A DNA stretch of 64,000 nucleotides from JAIPGX01 sp041650475 (GTDB taxonomy: Bacteria > Babelota > Babeliae > Babelales > UASB340). Below are positions 8,556-17,886 of the stretch, one piece after another (within the stretch, counting starts at the first letter, position 1; every line of letters begins with the position of its first letter). The notes beneath the pieces are model-generated. The model saw nothing but the letters and a program-made list of their open reading frames with translations. It did not search any database and was not told where the DNA came from. Position numbers and translations under genes: made by a program. The stretch covers positions 24,037 to 88,036 of the forward strand of contig JBAZLD010000005.1 of NCBI GenBank assembly GCA_041650475.1, given 5' to 3'.

Positions 8556-11500
8556 ATGAAAATTTTTTCAAAATTTAGCATTAAAATTCTAATATATAGC
8601 ATAATCTTTTTAGGTTTCACAAATTTAAATAATTTATATTCAAAATGGGGAAGCATTAGAGTTATAACCAACCATACCTCAAAGGATCTTGATTGTAGAG
8701 TTAATTGGGGCGTTAGAGAAGCTGGCGATTTATGGAATTGGAACCCTCCAACTCTTAAGCAAGGGAATGAAATTATAAAACCTGGACAAGAAATAACTAT
8801 TTTACCAAAAAGTTCTTTAGATTTTACTAGTTTAGAAATACCTAATATAGATGTCTCAAAAGGCCGTCCAGAAGAAAATTGTATTCGTTTACAAGGCATT
8901 GGAGCTAAATCAGAAGATCTGCAATTAACTAGTGGTAAAGTTCTTGAATTAAATCCAATGCAAGGAGTTGGTATCGCATGGCTCAAAGATCCAATTGACA
9001 GTAACAAATCTGTCTGTTTTTTTGCTCAATCTGATGATCAAGTTCAAATAGTATTAGGAGACAGTATTTCTCCTTATTATGGCCTTAAAATTGTTTTGGG
9101 CAAAAATGAATCTAAAATTATTTTTCCTAAAGAAGAAATTGCTGAACAAGAAATTACTCAAAACAATGAAGCTTTAATAACGTTTGGTGATTATGTAATT
9201 TTTACAAATGAAACAACTGGCAATGTTTTATATTTTACTTCAGAAAATAAAACCCTTGATGCGCAAACCATAAAACATGCCATTGATCCTAATAAACCCA
9301 TCGATAAACTTTATCAGTGGGAAATTTTACCAAAACCTAAAATCGCTACAGAAACAGATATAGATATTAATTTTTTAAAAGACCATAGCTCTTGTTATCT
9401 TTTTTCTAACGGTTTTTTAACACGTGGAGATCTAGGTGAAGCCAAGGTTCTTGGAATAAAATATCCTATGAGCAGATTTAGCATTGTAAAAGCAGAAAAA
9501 ACTAAAGACATTTTTATTAAAGATAATGATAGAGTAAAAATTGTTTCTTATTTTGTTGATGAAGGCTATGTTGTAGATGAAAATGGAATAGCAAGAGTTA
9601 GATGGCCAATTCATAACAAAAATAATGTTTGGAAAATTTCACTTGTTAATCCTCGCAAAAAAATAAGCGCAGCCTTAAGATATCCAAGAGTTACTAGAGA
9701 GCAAAATCCTAAAGCTATGGCAACAGGTGGACTTCAAGGTCTTTATTGGTTAAGCATTCAAGATGATTTTATTTTCGTTGGATCTGGATATCAACCAGGT
9801 CAAAACATATTTTTATCAAGGAAATTACCTAAAGAACTTATTGGTAAGCTAACATTCATAGGCTTTAGCAGCAACAAATCAACCGCAAATTATACAAATA
9901 TTTTAATGGGTGATCCAATTTCTACTAAAGAATCTACAAAAATTTATAAAGATACCAAAGAAAATATATCAGCTTCTGGAGGTTTTCAGTGGCTTACAAA
10001 TTATCCATTAAGAAGTTCTAACAGAGGCTCTATAATTACAAAGATAAAAGCTGACAAAAATGCCGAAATTGCTTTTGCAGATCCTAGTACTCGTGATATA
10101 AAATATGTTTTAGAAATTGGTGGACAAAATAATCAAACTATATCTATAAGCAAAAAAATAGGTACAAAACTTGAAGAGCAATACAAAGTTTACACGCCAA
10201 CTCCACCAATACCAAAAAAAGAAAGTTCTTTATTTCAAATAAGTGTTGACGATGGTCTATTTCTTATAAAAAGAGATAATGAACTGCTTTTTGCCTGGCA
10301 AGATCCCAAACCTTTTACAAAATATAATTTTATAGGTTTTGGTGCAAAAAAAAGTAATGTAGAATATTCTAATATAGAAATTGCACCTTCTATTCGTTTG
10401 GAACACAAAAGAACAGCTAAAGAATATAAGCAAATTTTCAGCGGTTTTACACAAGATTACATGTTACCTTTTTTATTAATTTCTCCTTTTGAATATTGGA
10501 TTCAACAATATAGCTCTAACATAAGAATTACAGATCCTATTTATAATCCAGTAGGTTGGAATGTTGTTGGAATGGAAAAAGAAGGAGCACACTATTTTAT
10601 AGTTTCTATAAGCAGTTCTGGAGAACCAAGTATCAAATATGCTGAAGATCCTAAAGGAAGTATTTTGGAACAAGCTATTAAAATTGGTTGTGATACTCTG
10701 GGTGACATTGGAAGCACTTTAACACAAGCGGGCGGTAAAGCTGCTGCTGTTGGAGTTTTAACATCTACAGTAACCGATCTTACAAAAAGAATTACAAAAC
10801 AAGTATTTAAACCTACAACCGGAATTTATACCGAAGAAGCTAGAACGGCAACTGCCACAGGTAAACCAAATGATGAAGTGGAAAAAGCAAAAAATGAGAT
10901 CGCTGATCTTTCTAATAAGCTTGATGCTATAGAACAAGATGCTTATCTAGATCCAGGAATAAAATTTACGCAAAAAATTGAATTAACACATAGAATCGTT
11001 AATAATATTATCTCTCCTGAAAATATTACTCAACCAATGAGAGAGCAAATTTTAAGAATTTTAGATAATTTGTTTGAAAGTAGAACAAATCTTCCTCAAA
11101 CAATTCAACCTCCAACAATTTATGGTCCATTAACAAATCTGTTTATAAGTGCTTATGATAATAGATTTTTATTAAATCCTGAAAATCCTAATTTTACTGG
11201 CAGACGTGGAGATTTATATAGAAAAATAAATAAATTATCAGAAGAATTATTTAATGGTTTAAAAAATAAAACAATTGAAGAAGTTGAAATAAAACCTTTC
11301 CACGGTGAAGCTATTTGGTTGGGCGAGCTACCTATTCTAAATCAAGGATCCATATTCATTGATGCTGCAGGTGAAAAAGATATTTTTATAATTTTTTATG
11401 ATGAAACTACTCGAATCAGAAAATTACAAGAAGCTACAGAATTAGTTCAAGTAAATATTGGCGGTTGGGATAATAAAAAAACAGCTATTTGTTCTGATGG

Positions 11501-12092
11501 AAATGGTCAAGCAGAAGTTTCTGTTTCAGCAGAAAAAGTACCTAGTGCAATGGCAAATGGCATAACATTCAGACAATATTGGGTAAGTTATAATAAAGGA
11601 GTAGTAAAATTTGGTATTGTAGAAAATAACACAATTAAAGAACTTTTAACATGGAAAGACTATTATCCATCTGGAAAAGTAAAATATGTTGGCATCAGTT
11701 GTTGGGATACACCTATAAGAATAAAAAATGTTGAAATTGCACCTCCAATTGAACAAATTGAAAAACAACTTGCAAGCCAAAAACAAACGCCACAACAAGA
11801 AGAGGTTATTCAAGAACAAAAACCTGCAGTTAAAAAAATAGCAAAACCCAAAGAAGAAGAACAAACGGCTGAGCAAGCTCAACCTGCACCACAACCACAA
11901 CAGATGCAACAAGCAGGTCCAATGCCTCAAGAAGCAATATCGCAAGGAGAACCGAGTGCAAAAGAATTAAAAGAGATGCAAAAGTTTGAAAAATCAAAAA
12001 AATCACAAGAATCAAAAAAAATAAAAACCACAAAAATTAGAGATAAAAAATCAGAAAAAATAATGCGTGAAATGGCAGAGATAGGAGCATAA
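8556..12092 (+). CDS. Giant secreted FAMeT-like-repeat protein A
   Basis: The 1178-residue protein has a signal peptide (about residues 1-29) and an AAGGAG ribosome-binding site. After a beta-rich N-terminal region (30-200) come beta-trefoil-like segments (about 205-365, motifs GDYVIFTNETTG and NNVWKISLV). Three stretches then resemble the FAMeT-like beta-sandwich domain: about 386-450, 485-612 and 915-1063. Each has the pattern [FY]W[IV]S-x-[ND][ND/KG]G, AW[QK]D and Y[VI]G[FI]S. A helical segment with the motif IYTEEAR separates the second and third. The last 100 residues are a Gln/Pro/Lys-rich tail. FAMeT-like domains are binding or recognition modules in animal proteins, and catalysis is not implied. 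The next gene, 5 bases away, is a full-length paralogue. I infer a periplasmic or surface, possibly carbohydrate-binding, role. Confidence 0.75.
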   Translation: MKIFSKFSIKILIYSIIFLGFTNLNNLYSKWGSIRVITNHTSKDLDCRVNWGVREAGDLWNWNPPTLKQGNEIIKPGQEITILPKSSLDFTSLEIPNIDVSKGRPEENCIRLQGIGAKSEDLQLTSGKVLELNPMQGVGIAWLKDPIDSNKSVCFFAQSDDQVQIVLGDSISPYYGLKIVLGKNESKIIFPKEEIAEQEITQNNEALITFGDYVIFTNETTGNVLYFTSENKTLDAQTIKHAIDPNKPIDKLYQWEILPKPKIATETDIDINFLKDHSSCYLFSNGFLTRGDLGEAKVLGIKYPMSRFSIVKAEKTKDIFIKDNDRVKIVSYFVDEGYVVDENGIARVRWPIHNKNNVWKISLVNPRKKISAALRYPRVTREQNPKAMATGGLQGLYWLSIQDDFIFVGSGYQPGQNIFLSRKLPKELIGKLTFIGFSSNKSTANYTNILMGDPISTKESTKIYKDTKENISASGGFQWLTNYPLRSSNRGSIITKIKADKNAEIAFADPSTRDIKYVLEIGGQNNQTISISKKIGTKLEEQYKVYTPTPPIPKKESSLFQISVDDGLFLIKRDNELLFAWQDPKPFTKYNFIGFGAKKSNVEYSNIEIAPSIRLEHKRTAKEYKQIFSGFTQDYMLPFLLISPFEYWIQQYSSNIRITDPIYNPVGWNVVGMEKEGAHYFIVSISSSGEPSIKYAEDPKGSILEQAIKIGCDTLGDIGSTLTQAGGKAAAVGVLTSTVTDLTKRITKQVFKPTTGIYTEEARTATATGKPNDEVEKAKNEIADLSNKLDAIEQDAYLDPGIKFTQKIELTHRIVNNIISPENITQPMREQILRILDNLFESRTNLPQTIQPPTIYGPLTNLFISAYDNRFLLNPENPNFTGRRGDLYRKINKLSEELFNGLKNKTIEEVEIKPFHGEAIWLGELPILNQGSIFIDAAGEKDIFIIFYDETTRIRKLQEATELVQVNIGGWDNKKTAICSDGNGQAEVSVSAEKVPSAMANGITFRQYWVSYNKGVVKFGIVENNTIKELLTWKDYYPSGKVKYVGISCWDTPIRIKNVEIAPPIEQIEKQLASQKQTPQQEEVIQEQKPAVKKIAKPKEEEQTAEQAQPAPQPQQMQQAGPMPQEAISQGEPSAKELKEMQKFEKSKKSQESKKIKTTKIRDKKSEKIMREMAEIGA

Positions 12093-12097
12093 AAATC

Positions 12098-15000
12098 ATG
12101 AAAAAAATATTTTTATTTTTTTTATTTTATTTTGCTTTGCTCGGCGCAAGAGACGAGATGGGAAGATGGTGCCTACTTGAAACATTAACAAATGAGAACC
12201 CCACCTATCCTATGAAGATGGATATACGGTGGAACGAGCTAGAAGATATAACCCAATCTTATGGATGGCGCTGGGGTGATCCATGGCCAAAAATATCTGG
12301 TGGCGATTTTATTCATGTGGGCCAGACAATTACAATTAAACCTAATGAATCATTAAATCTCCAAAATACCGTAATACCTCAAGTAGGCTCCAAAGGTCAT
12401 CTTAGTGAAAAACGAATTCAACTTAAAGGCATTGGTGAACAAACAACAGAAGAGGGAGGACCAGAATATTTTGAAATTTCACCAGGCAAATTATTAAAAT
12501 TAGACAGCTTACGAGGCAAGGCTTTTGCCTGGTTTGTACAGCCAATTTCAAATAGAGCCATCGCTTTTTGGGGACAAACTGAAGGAAAACTTGTAATAGC
12601 AATTGGGTCCAAAATGGGACCCAATTATTTAATTAAAATAATTTTAGGCCAAAAAAAATCAAAAATTATTACAAAAGAAGAAGAAGAGGCTGAACAAGCA
12701 ATAACAGATAATAACGAAGCATTAATAAAATATGGTGATAAAGTTATAATACAAAATATTAAAACAGGAAAAATTTTAAGTTTTAATCCCAATAAAAACT
12801 TAATTGAAAGCAGTACATATTCAGCAAATTTAGAAAAATTACCTAAAAACAAAGTTTGGGAAATAAATCAGACCTATAAACCATATAAACAAGAAAAATC
12901 AGAAGATGATTTTTTAGAAAATGGCGAAACAATCGCCCTTTTTACAAACGACAAATATCTTAGCGGCAGATTTGGTGGTGCTATAACTTTGGAACCTAAA
13001 ACTTTAGCTTGGGAAAAATGGACAATACAAAAAATAGATTCATCAGATTCTCGTATAAAAAATGGAGATGAAATAATGCTTCTTTCTGCCCACGAAGCTT
13101 CATACTTAGTTTTAAATTCAAATGGGATCGCTGAAAATAGATGGCCAATGCACAATGATAATAATATTTGGAAAATAAGACTTGTAAAAACTCCCGAACA
13201 AAAAATTTACAAATCAAAATACCCACAAATCACTAAAGAAGAAAATTCTAAAGCAATGGCAACTACTGGTTTTGATGGAGTCTATTGGATAAGCATAATT
13301 GATAATTATGTATTTGTTGGTTCTGGATACAAGCCAGGAGAAAATTTATTTTTATTCAGAATTTTACCTAAAAAATTTGCCGGTCAAATGAATTATATAG
13401 GATTTGGATGCAGAAATAAGCCGGCTTTATATTCAAACATTTTATTGTCAGAACCTATAAATAAAATAATTCCAGAAGGCGAATATGCTTCATTACCACC
13501 TATAGCGTTAACCGATAATTTTAAAATTCTTAAAGCACCATTAAGAATCCCTACAAAAGGCTCTATCTCCTTTGATGTAAAATCGCAAGGATCTATATCT
13601 GTAGGTTTTTTTAAAACCACAAATCCAGAGGATATAGAATACAAAATAGTAATAGGCAAAGACAACAACACAAGTATTGCAATTTATGATAAAAATGATG
13701 AAAAAACATACTTATTCAAAAATTATCCTATTGAAAATGACATTTTATCATATAATAATTTTGATAATTTTATAGTCAGTATAAATGATGGATTAATTAC
13801 TGTATTTAAAAACGATGATCTACTTTTAGCCTGGCAAGATCCGCATCCAGCACAAAGTTATAAATATGTTGGATTAAGCTCAACGGATGACCAAGCAAAA
13901 ATAAGAAAAATAAGAATTTTAGATCCTGTTGAAATAGAAGCACAAAGAACAGAAAGAGCGTATAGAGAAAAAGCTAAAGATTACCAGTCACAAGACACTG
14001 TTCAATTAAAACTTGTAGCACCATACACGTATTGGTTAAGACAATCAGGTTTTAATTTAGAAATTGAAGACCCTGTATATAAAAATAAAACATGGAAATT
14101 ATCCCCTCCATTAGAAAAAATGGGAGAACACGCTTTTAAAGTAACAATTTCAAAATCTGGAAAGCCAGACATACAATATATGCGAGAAGCAGCTGGACAT
14201 CCTTTGGAAAAAATATTAAATATAGGGGCTAACGTCCTTGGAAACACTGGAACTGCATTAGCCAATATACCTAACCCAAAAGTGCAAGCGGCAGGACTTA
14301 TTACAGGTGTTGTTGGAGGAACATTAGAAAGTATTACTAAAGCTATTTTTGCTCCAATCAAGGGAATTTACACAGAAGAAGCAAGAATCGCTCAAGCAGA
14401 AAGTTATGAATCTTCAACGGTTGTTAAAAATACTCAAGAAATAAAAAAAATACTTGAAGAATTTGATAAAATTAGAGATATCCGATCTGAAACAGAATTA
14501 GAATATGGAATTGAATGGCACCATGAAATTTTAGATAAAATTATTAATCCTGATAATGCAACGTCAGATATAAAACAAAAAATTTTAAGAAATTTAGATA
14601 CTTTAAAAAGCAAAGTAAATAAAATTTTAATTATAAGAACAAATGCAGATGCAGAATTATATAATAGTTTTATAAGTTTATTAATAAAAGCATATGATAA
14701 TCTTTTTTTATTTGATAAAGAACAAAAACAAGATCTATACAATCAAATAAACGAATTAACTGTTAAATTATTTGATGCATTAAAAACTACAAAATTAGAA
14801 TTTATCAAACTTCCCCCATGTCACGGAGAATATATTTGGTATCCAGACTCATTTAAAACTCCTGATAAGGGAACAGTTTTTTTTAAAGCATCAGGTGATG
14901 ATAATATAATATTAGGATTTTCTGACAAAAAAACTCAAGTTCGATATTTAGGGCGATCAAAAGAAATATACCAAATTATAATTGGTGGTTGGCAAAATAA

Positions 15001-15496
15001 AATAACTGCAATTTGCGCAGATTCTGACGCTTGGGCCATAGTAAACCATATATCAAGCAAAAAAAACCCTACCGCCATGGCACCTTTTACAGATTTTAGA
15101 CAATATTGGATAAGTATAAATAATGGACACATAGTTTTTGGAATTATAGAAAATAATAAAGTAGAAAAAATATTAGAGTGGCAAGATCCATATCCGCGAA
15201 CAAGATTTAGATACGTGGGCTTTAGTAATTGGAACCATCCAATCAGATTAAAAGATATAATATTAAAAGACATAGCTTTTAATGACCCAGATTTTATAAA
15301 CGTAGCTGAAGAAATAGCAAGAACATCAAAAACAGAAATATCTAAAAAACCTAGAAGCGTTAGAAGACCGGTTGAAGTTGAAGAAAAAATTGAAGAAGAA
15401 AGTGACATACGTACTAAACAGAAAGAGCCAAAAGTAAAAACACAAGTCAAAACTAAAAAAATTTTAAGAAGAGAAAAACCTAAAGAAATCGAATAA
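12098..15496 (+). CDS. Giant secreted FAMeT-like-repeat protein B (paralogue of A)
   Basis: The 1132 residues follow protein A in the same operon and repeat its whole architecture. The parts are a signal peptide (MKKIFLFFLF onward), beta-rich N-terminus, beta-trefoil-like segments (about 205-365), FAMeT-like stretches at about 370-455, 475-603 and 906-1055, a helical linker with the same IYTEEAR motif, and a Lys/Glu-rich tail. The third repeat is the best match to the family (FRQYWISINNG, EWQDPYP, YVGFSNWNHPI). The tandem arrangement and colinear domains show a gene duplication followed by divergence, and the tails differ completely. The function is unknown. It is probably exported and may act together with protein A. 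Confidence 0.75.
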   Translation: MKKIFLFFLFYFALLGARDEMGRWCLLETLTNENPTYPMKMDIRWNELEDITQSYGWRWGDPWPKISGGDFIHVGQTITIKPNESLNLQNTVIPQVGSKGHLSEKRIQLKGIGEQTTEEGGPEYFEISPGKLLKLDSLRGKAFAWFVQPISNRAIAFWGQTEGKLVIAIGSKMGPNYLIKIILGQKKSKIITKEEEEAEQAITDNNEALIKYGDKVIIQNIKTGKILSFNPNKNLIESSTYSANLEKLPKNKVWEINQTYKPYKQEKSEDDFLENGETIALFTNDKYLSGRFGGAITLEPKTLAWEKWTIQKIDSSDSRIKNGDEIMLLSAHEASYLVLNSNGIAENRWPMHNDNNIWKIRLVKTPEQKIYKSKYPQITKEENSKAMATTGFDGVYWISIIDNYVFVGSGYKPGENLFLFRILPKKFAGQMNYIGFGCRNKPALYSNILLSEPINKIIPEGEYASLPPIALTDNFKILKAPLRIPTKGSISFDVKSQGSISVGFFKTTNPEDIEYKIVIGKDNNTSIAIYDKNDEKTYLFKNYPIENDILSYNNFDNFIVSINDGLITVFKNDDLLLAWQDPHPAQSYKYVGLSSTDDQAKIRKIRILDPVEIEAQRTERAYREKAKDYQSQDTVQLKLVAPYTYWLRQSGFNLEIEDPVYKNKTWKLSPPLEKMGEHAFKVTISKSGKPDIQYMREAAGHPLEKILNIGANVLGNTGTALANIPNPKVQAAGLITGVVGGTLESITKAIFAPIKGIYTEEARIAQAESYESSTVVKNTQEIKKILEEFDKIRDIRSETELEYGIEWHHEILDKIINPDNATSDIKQKILRNLDTLKSKVNKILIIRTNADAELYNSFISLLIKAYDNLFLFDKEQKQDLYNQINELTVKLFDALKTTKLEFIKLPPCHGEYIWYPDSFKTPDKGTVFFKASGDDNIILGFSDKKTQVRYLGRSKEIYQIIIGGWQNKITAICADSDAWAIVNHISSKKNPTAMAPFTDFRQYWISINNGHIVFGIIENNKVEKILEWQDPYPRTRFRYVGFSNWNHPIRLKDIILKDIAFNDPDFINVAEEIARTSKTEISKKPRSVRRPVEVEEKIEEESDIRTKQKEPKVKTQVKTKKILRREKPKEIE

Positions 15497-15515
15497 TTTT
15501 AGAAGGGAGAGTTTT

Positions 15516-16634
15516 ATGAGAAGAAAAATAATAATTTTTATGGGAGCAATAATTTATTTTGCTTTTATAAGCAATTTTTTATATAGCGAACAAACAAAAG
15601 AAGAACAAAAAATAGAAAAAGAGCCTACAAAAGTCCCTCTTAAACAAACTTATCCTATAAAACCTGCACCCCCCTTGCCTCCAAAAAGAAAACCGATTCC
15701 ACCAGCTCCTTCAAAATGGCTTCCACCAGAACGGCCTAAACCTTTATCTGAAGAACAAATAAAAAAACTCAAAAATATAAGAGAACTTAGAGAGCTTGAA
15801 AAAAAACTAAAAGGTATCCCTGAAGAAGTAAAGAAAAAACTTGAGGCCCAAAAACCTGGAAGATTTGAAAAATTAAAAGAACGATTTGAATTAGCAAAAG
15901 TCAAAGCTGGAGCTCAATTATCAGAAATATCTCAAGATGTAAAAAAAACTGTAAAATCTATTGTAGAGGATTTCAAAAAAGCTAAAGAAGAACGCTTTGG
16001 TTTAAAACGCAAACCCAAATTAGAAAAAATAGGCGAACCTACTGAAGTAAAAATTAAAAAATATTCAAAAGAAGAATTTGAAAAAGAATTTAGTCCAAAA
16101 CCTAAAGCTATAAAAATTGGTGAGCCAACCGAAGTAAAAAAGGGAATAGGTTTTGAAGAATTAAGCAAAAAAAGACGCAAAGAACAAGAAGAAAAATTTT
16201 TAGAACATAAAATTTTAGAAGAATTGAAAAAAGAAGAGCAAGCTGCAAGTATACAAAAAAGAGAAACTCCGCCACCACTCCCACAAAAACCTCAACAAAT
16301 AAGAGAACAAAGAGCATTGGAACATTTTTTAAGACAAGCACCTCCTGTAAGACCTGCACCGCTTCCACCTCAAGAAGAAGCAGAAGAATCTGGGTATCAA
16401 CCAGAAGAACAAGCTCCATACACAAGTCCTGTAGTTCGCGAAGATTACGAACAACCTATAACTACACCTGTAACAACAATAGCCGAACCCACTCAGGAAC
16501 CTGTTCAAGCTCCAAAATTCTTGGAAAAATTACCAGAAAAGGTAGTTCCTGCACAAAAAAAACTTCCAAGCCGTTTTAGAGGGTATCAAAGAGTAACCTC
16601 ACCTGAACAATCTACAACAGTTCCAGAAGCATAA
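15516..16634 (+). CDS. Secreted Pro/Glu/Lys-rich low-complexity protein
   Basis: The 372-residue protein has an N-terminal signal segment (MRRKIIIFMG then a hydrophobic stretch) and a good AGGGAG site, 19 bases after the preceding stop. The mature part is low in complexity: proline-rich near residues 45-75, then highly charged helix. It contains an imperfect internal duplication in which GEPTEVK occurs twice (about residues 173 and 203), each time after KIGEP-type context. The C-terminal third is again proline-rich. Such proteins often span an envelope or act as spacers. I recognise no domain. It is the third gene of the putative secreted-protein operon starting at 8556. Confidence 0.7.
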   Translation: MRRKIIIFMGAIIYFAFISNFLYSEQTKEEQKIEKEPTKVPLKQTYPIKPAPPLPPKRKPIPPAPSKWLPPERPKPLSEEQIKKLKNIRELRELEKKLKGIPEEVKKKLEAQKPGRFEKLKERFELAKVKAGAQLSEISQDVKKTVKSIVEDFKKAKEERFGLKRKPKLEKIGEPTEVKIKKYSKEEFEKEFSPKPKAIKIGEPTEVKKGIGFEELSKKRRKEQEEKFLEHKILEELKKEEQAASIQKRETPPPLPQKPQQIREQRALEHFLRQAPPVRPAPLPPQEEAEESGYQPEEQAPYTSPVVREDYEQPITTPVTTIAEPTQEPVQAPKFLEKLPEKVVPAQKKLPSRFRGYQRVTSPEQSTTVPEA

Positions 16635-16663
16635 AAATTATTTTTTTAAAAAAGGGTAAAACT

Positions 16664-17776
16664 ATGAAAAATATAAAAATTTTTAGCTTTATATTATTAA
16701 GCAGCATATTTTATGCAAATTCTAATTTGCAAGCAGGGTTATTAGATAGATTTAAAGCATGGAGAGGCAAAAAAGCAGAGGAAAGTTCTACAAAAGCAAA
16801 AATCATAGCAGAAAGACTAGGGCGTAAAGCAGCAATGACTACAGATCCTAAAAAAAGTGAAAAACTCTTTAAAAAAGCACAAGGAGAATTCGAAAAGCAA
16901 AAAAAATATCAAGAAAAAGCTATAAAATTGGGTCGAGAATTTATCTCAGAAGAAATATTGCCATCGGTTCCAACTCAAGAAGAAATTCAAAAGAAATATC
17001 AAAGAACATCTATAGCTTTGCAACAAAAGCCAAAAGTTGAAAAACATTGGTGGCAAAAATTTCATCCTATTAAAACTTTCAAAAAATGGAATACTGAACG
17101 AAAGAAGGTAAATCAAGAAACACAAGAAAGAATGGGAGAAAGAAAAGAAGGTGTAAAAAAAGAAAAAGTTGCACAAGTAAAAGAATTAGCAAAAACCATT
17201 TTGGGACAAGAGATAAAAGGTTCTTTTTATGCAAAAGAAAAAGATATTTTAAATAAACAAATATCTAAAAGCAGAGAAGCAATGATTGAAGCCGCAAAAG
17301 CAAATGATGCCGAAAAATTTGAAGCCACACAAAAAGAATATTTAAAATTTTTTGATCAAGGACGAAGAATGTCTATTCGGGATAGAGCACAAAGCACAAT
17401 CGAAGGTATCCAGAAGGGAGAATATAAAAAACCTATCTCTGATATAAAACAAGGTTTTAAAGAAGATATTTTAGTTACACAAGAACAGATAAAAGAAGAA
17501 AAAGAAAAAATACAACAGCTTTGGAAAAATATTGAAAAAAAACAACCACAAGTAGGTGAGCCTGAGGGATTTAAAACAGAAATTAGTATTAAAGAACAAG
17601 AAGTCCAAAAACCTGCAGCTCAAATTCCAAGAAAAAAAACACCTGGACAACCACCGGTTGCACCTAAAAAAAGTTTAAAAGAAGAATTAACTGAACAAAG
17701 AAGAAGTTTGAGAGTAGTTAAACCTATAGAACCAAAAGAAATTCAAGAACAGGAAGCGGCAGCACCTGCTGCATAA
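16664..17776 (+). CDS. Secreted Lys/Glu-rich coiled-coil protein
   Basis: The 370-residue protein has a signal peptide with a likely cleavage after SNLQA and an AAAGGG ribosome-binding site. The body is highly charged, Lys/Glu/Gln-rich and predicted helical. It has a central WWQKFHPIKTFKKW segment as its only aromatic cluster and a Pro/Ala-rich C-terminus. No family is recognised. It is the last gene of the run from 8556, 29 bases after the preceding one, and is followed by a long hairpin before the convergent gene at 17887. Confidence 0.7.
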   Translation: MKNIKIFSFILLSSIFYANSNLQAGLLDRFKAWRGKKAEESSTKAKIIAERLGRKAAMTTDPKKSEKLFKKAQGEFEKQKKYQEKAIKLGREFISEEILPSVPTQEEIQKKYQRTSIALQQKPKVEKHWWQKFHPIKTFKKWNTERKKVNQETQERMGERKEGVKKEKVAQVKELAKTILGQEIKGSFYAKEKDILNKQISKSREAMIEAAKANDAEKFEATQKEYLKFFDQGRRMSIRDRAQSTIEGIQKGEYKKPISDIKQGFKEDILVTQEQIKEEKEKIQQLWKNIEKKQPQVGEPEGFKTEISIKEQEVQKPAAQIPRKKTPGQPPVAPKKSLKEELTEQRRSLRVVKPIEPKEIQEQEAAAPAA

Positions 17777-17794
17777 AAGTTATTTTGAAAGTAA

Positions 17795-17845
17795 AAAATT
17801 TGGACATTACGTATCGTAAATTTTGACACGTAATGTCCAAATTTT
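17795..17845. terminator. Long inverted repeat between convergent genes
   Basis: An 18-bp perfect inverted repeat (17795-17812 with 17828-17845) surrounds a 15-base spacer between two convergent secreted-protein genes. A-rich sequence lies before the left arm and TTTT ends the right arm, so it may be a bidirectional terminator. The T run is short and the loop long for one. Confidence 0.6.
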
Positions 17846-17886
17846 CAAGATTTAGAAATATTTGTTATTTTCTAAAGGTTATTAAC

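Noticed and set aside
8519..9007. 162-codon antisense open frame over the start of giant protein A
   Set aside because: It has no ribosome-binding site or recognisable domain and lies opposite a well supported signal-peptide gene; frames this long arise by chance opposite Asn/Lys-rich genes.
14935..15450. 171-codon antisense open frame over the end of giant protein B
   Set aside because: It is opposite the best FAMeT-like repeat, which is clearly coding on plus; composition is that of a shadow.
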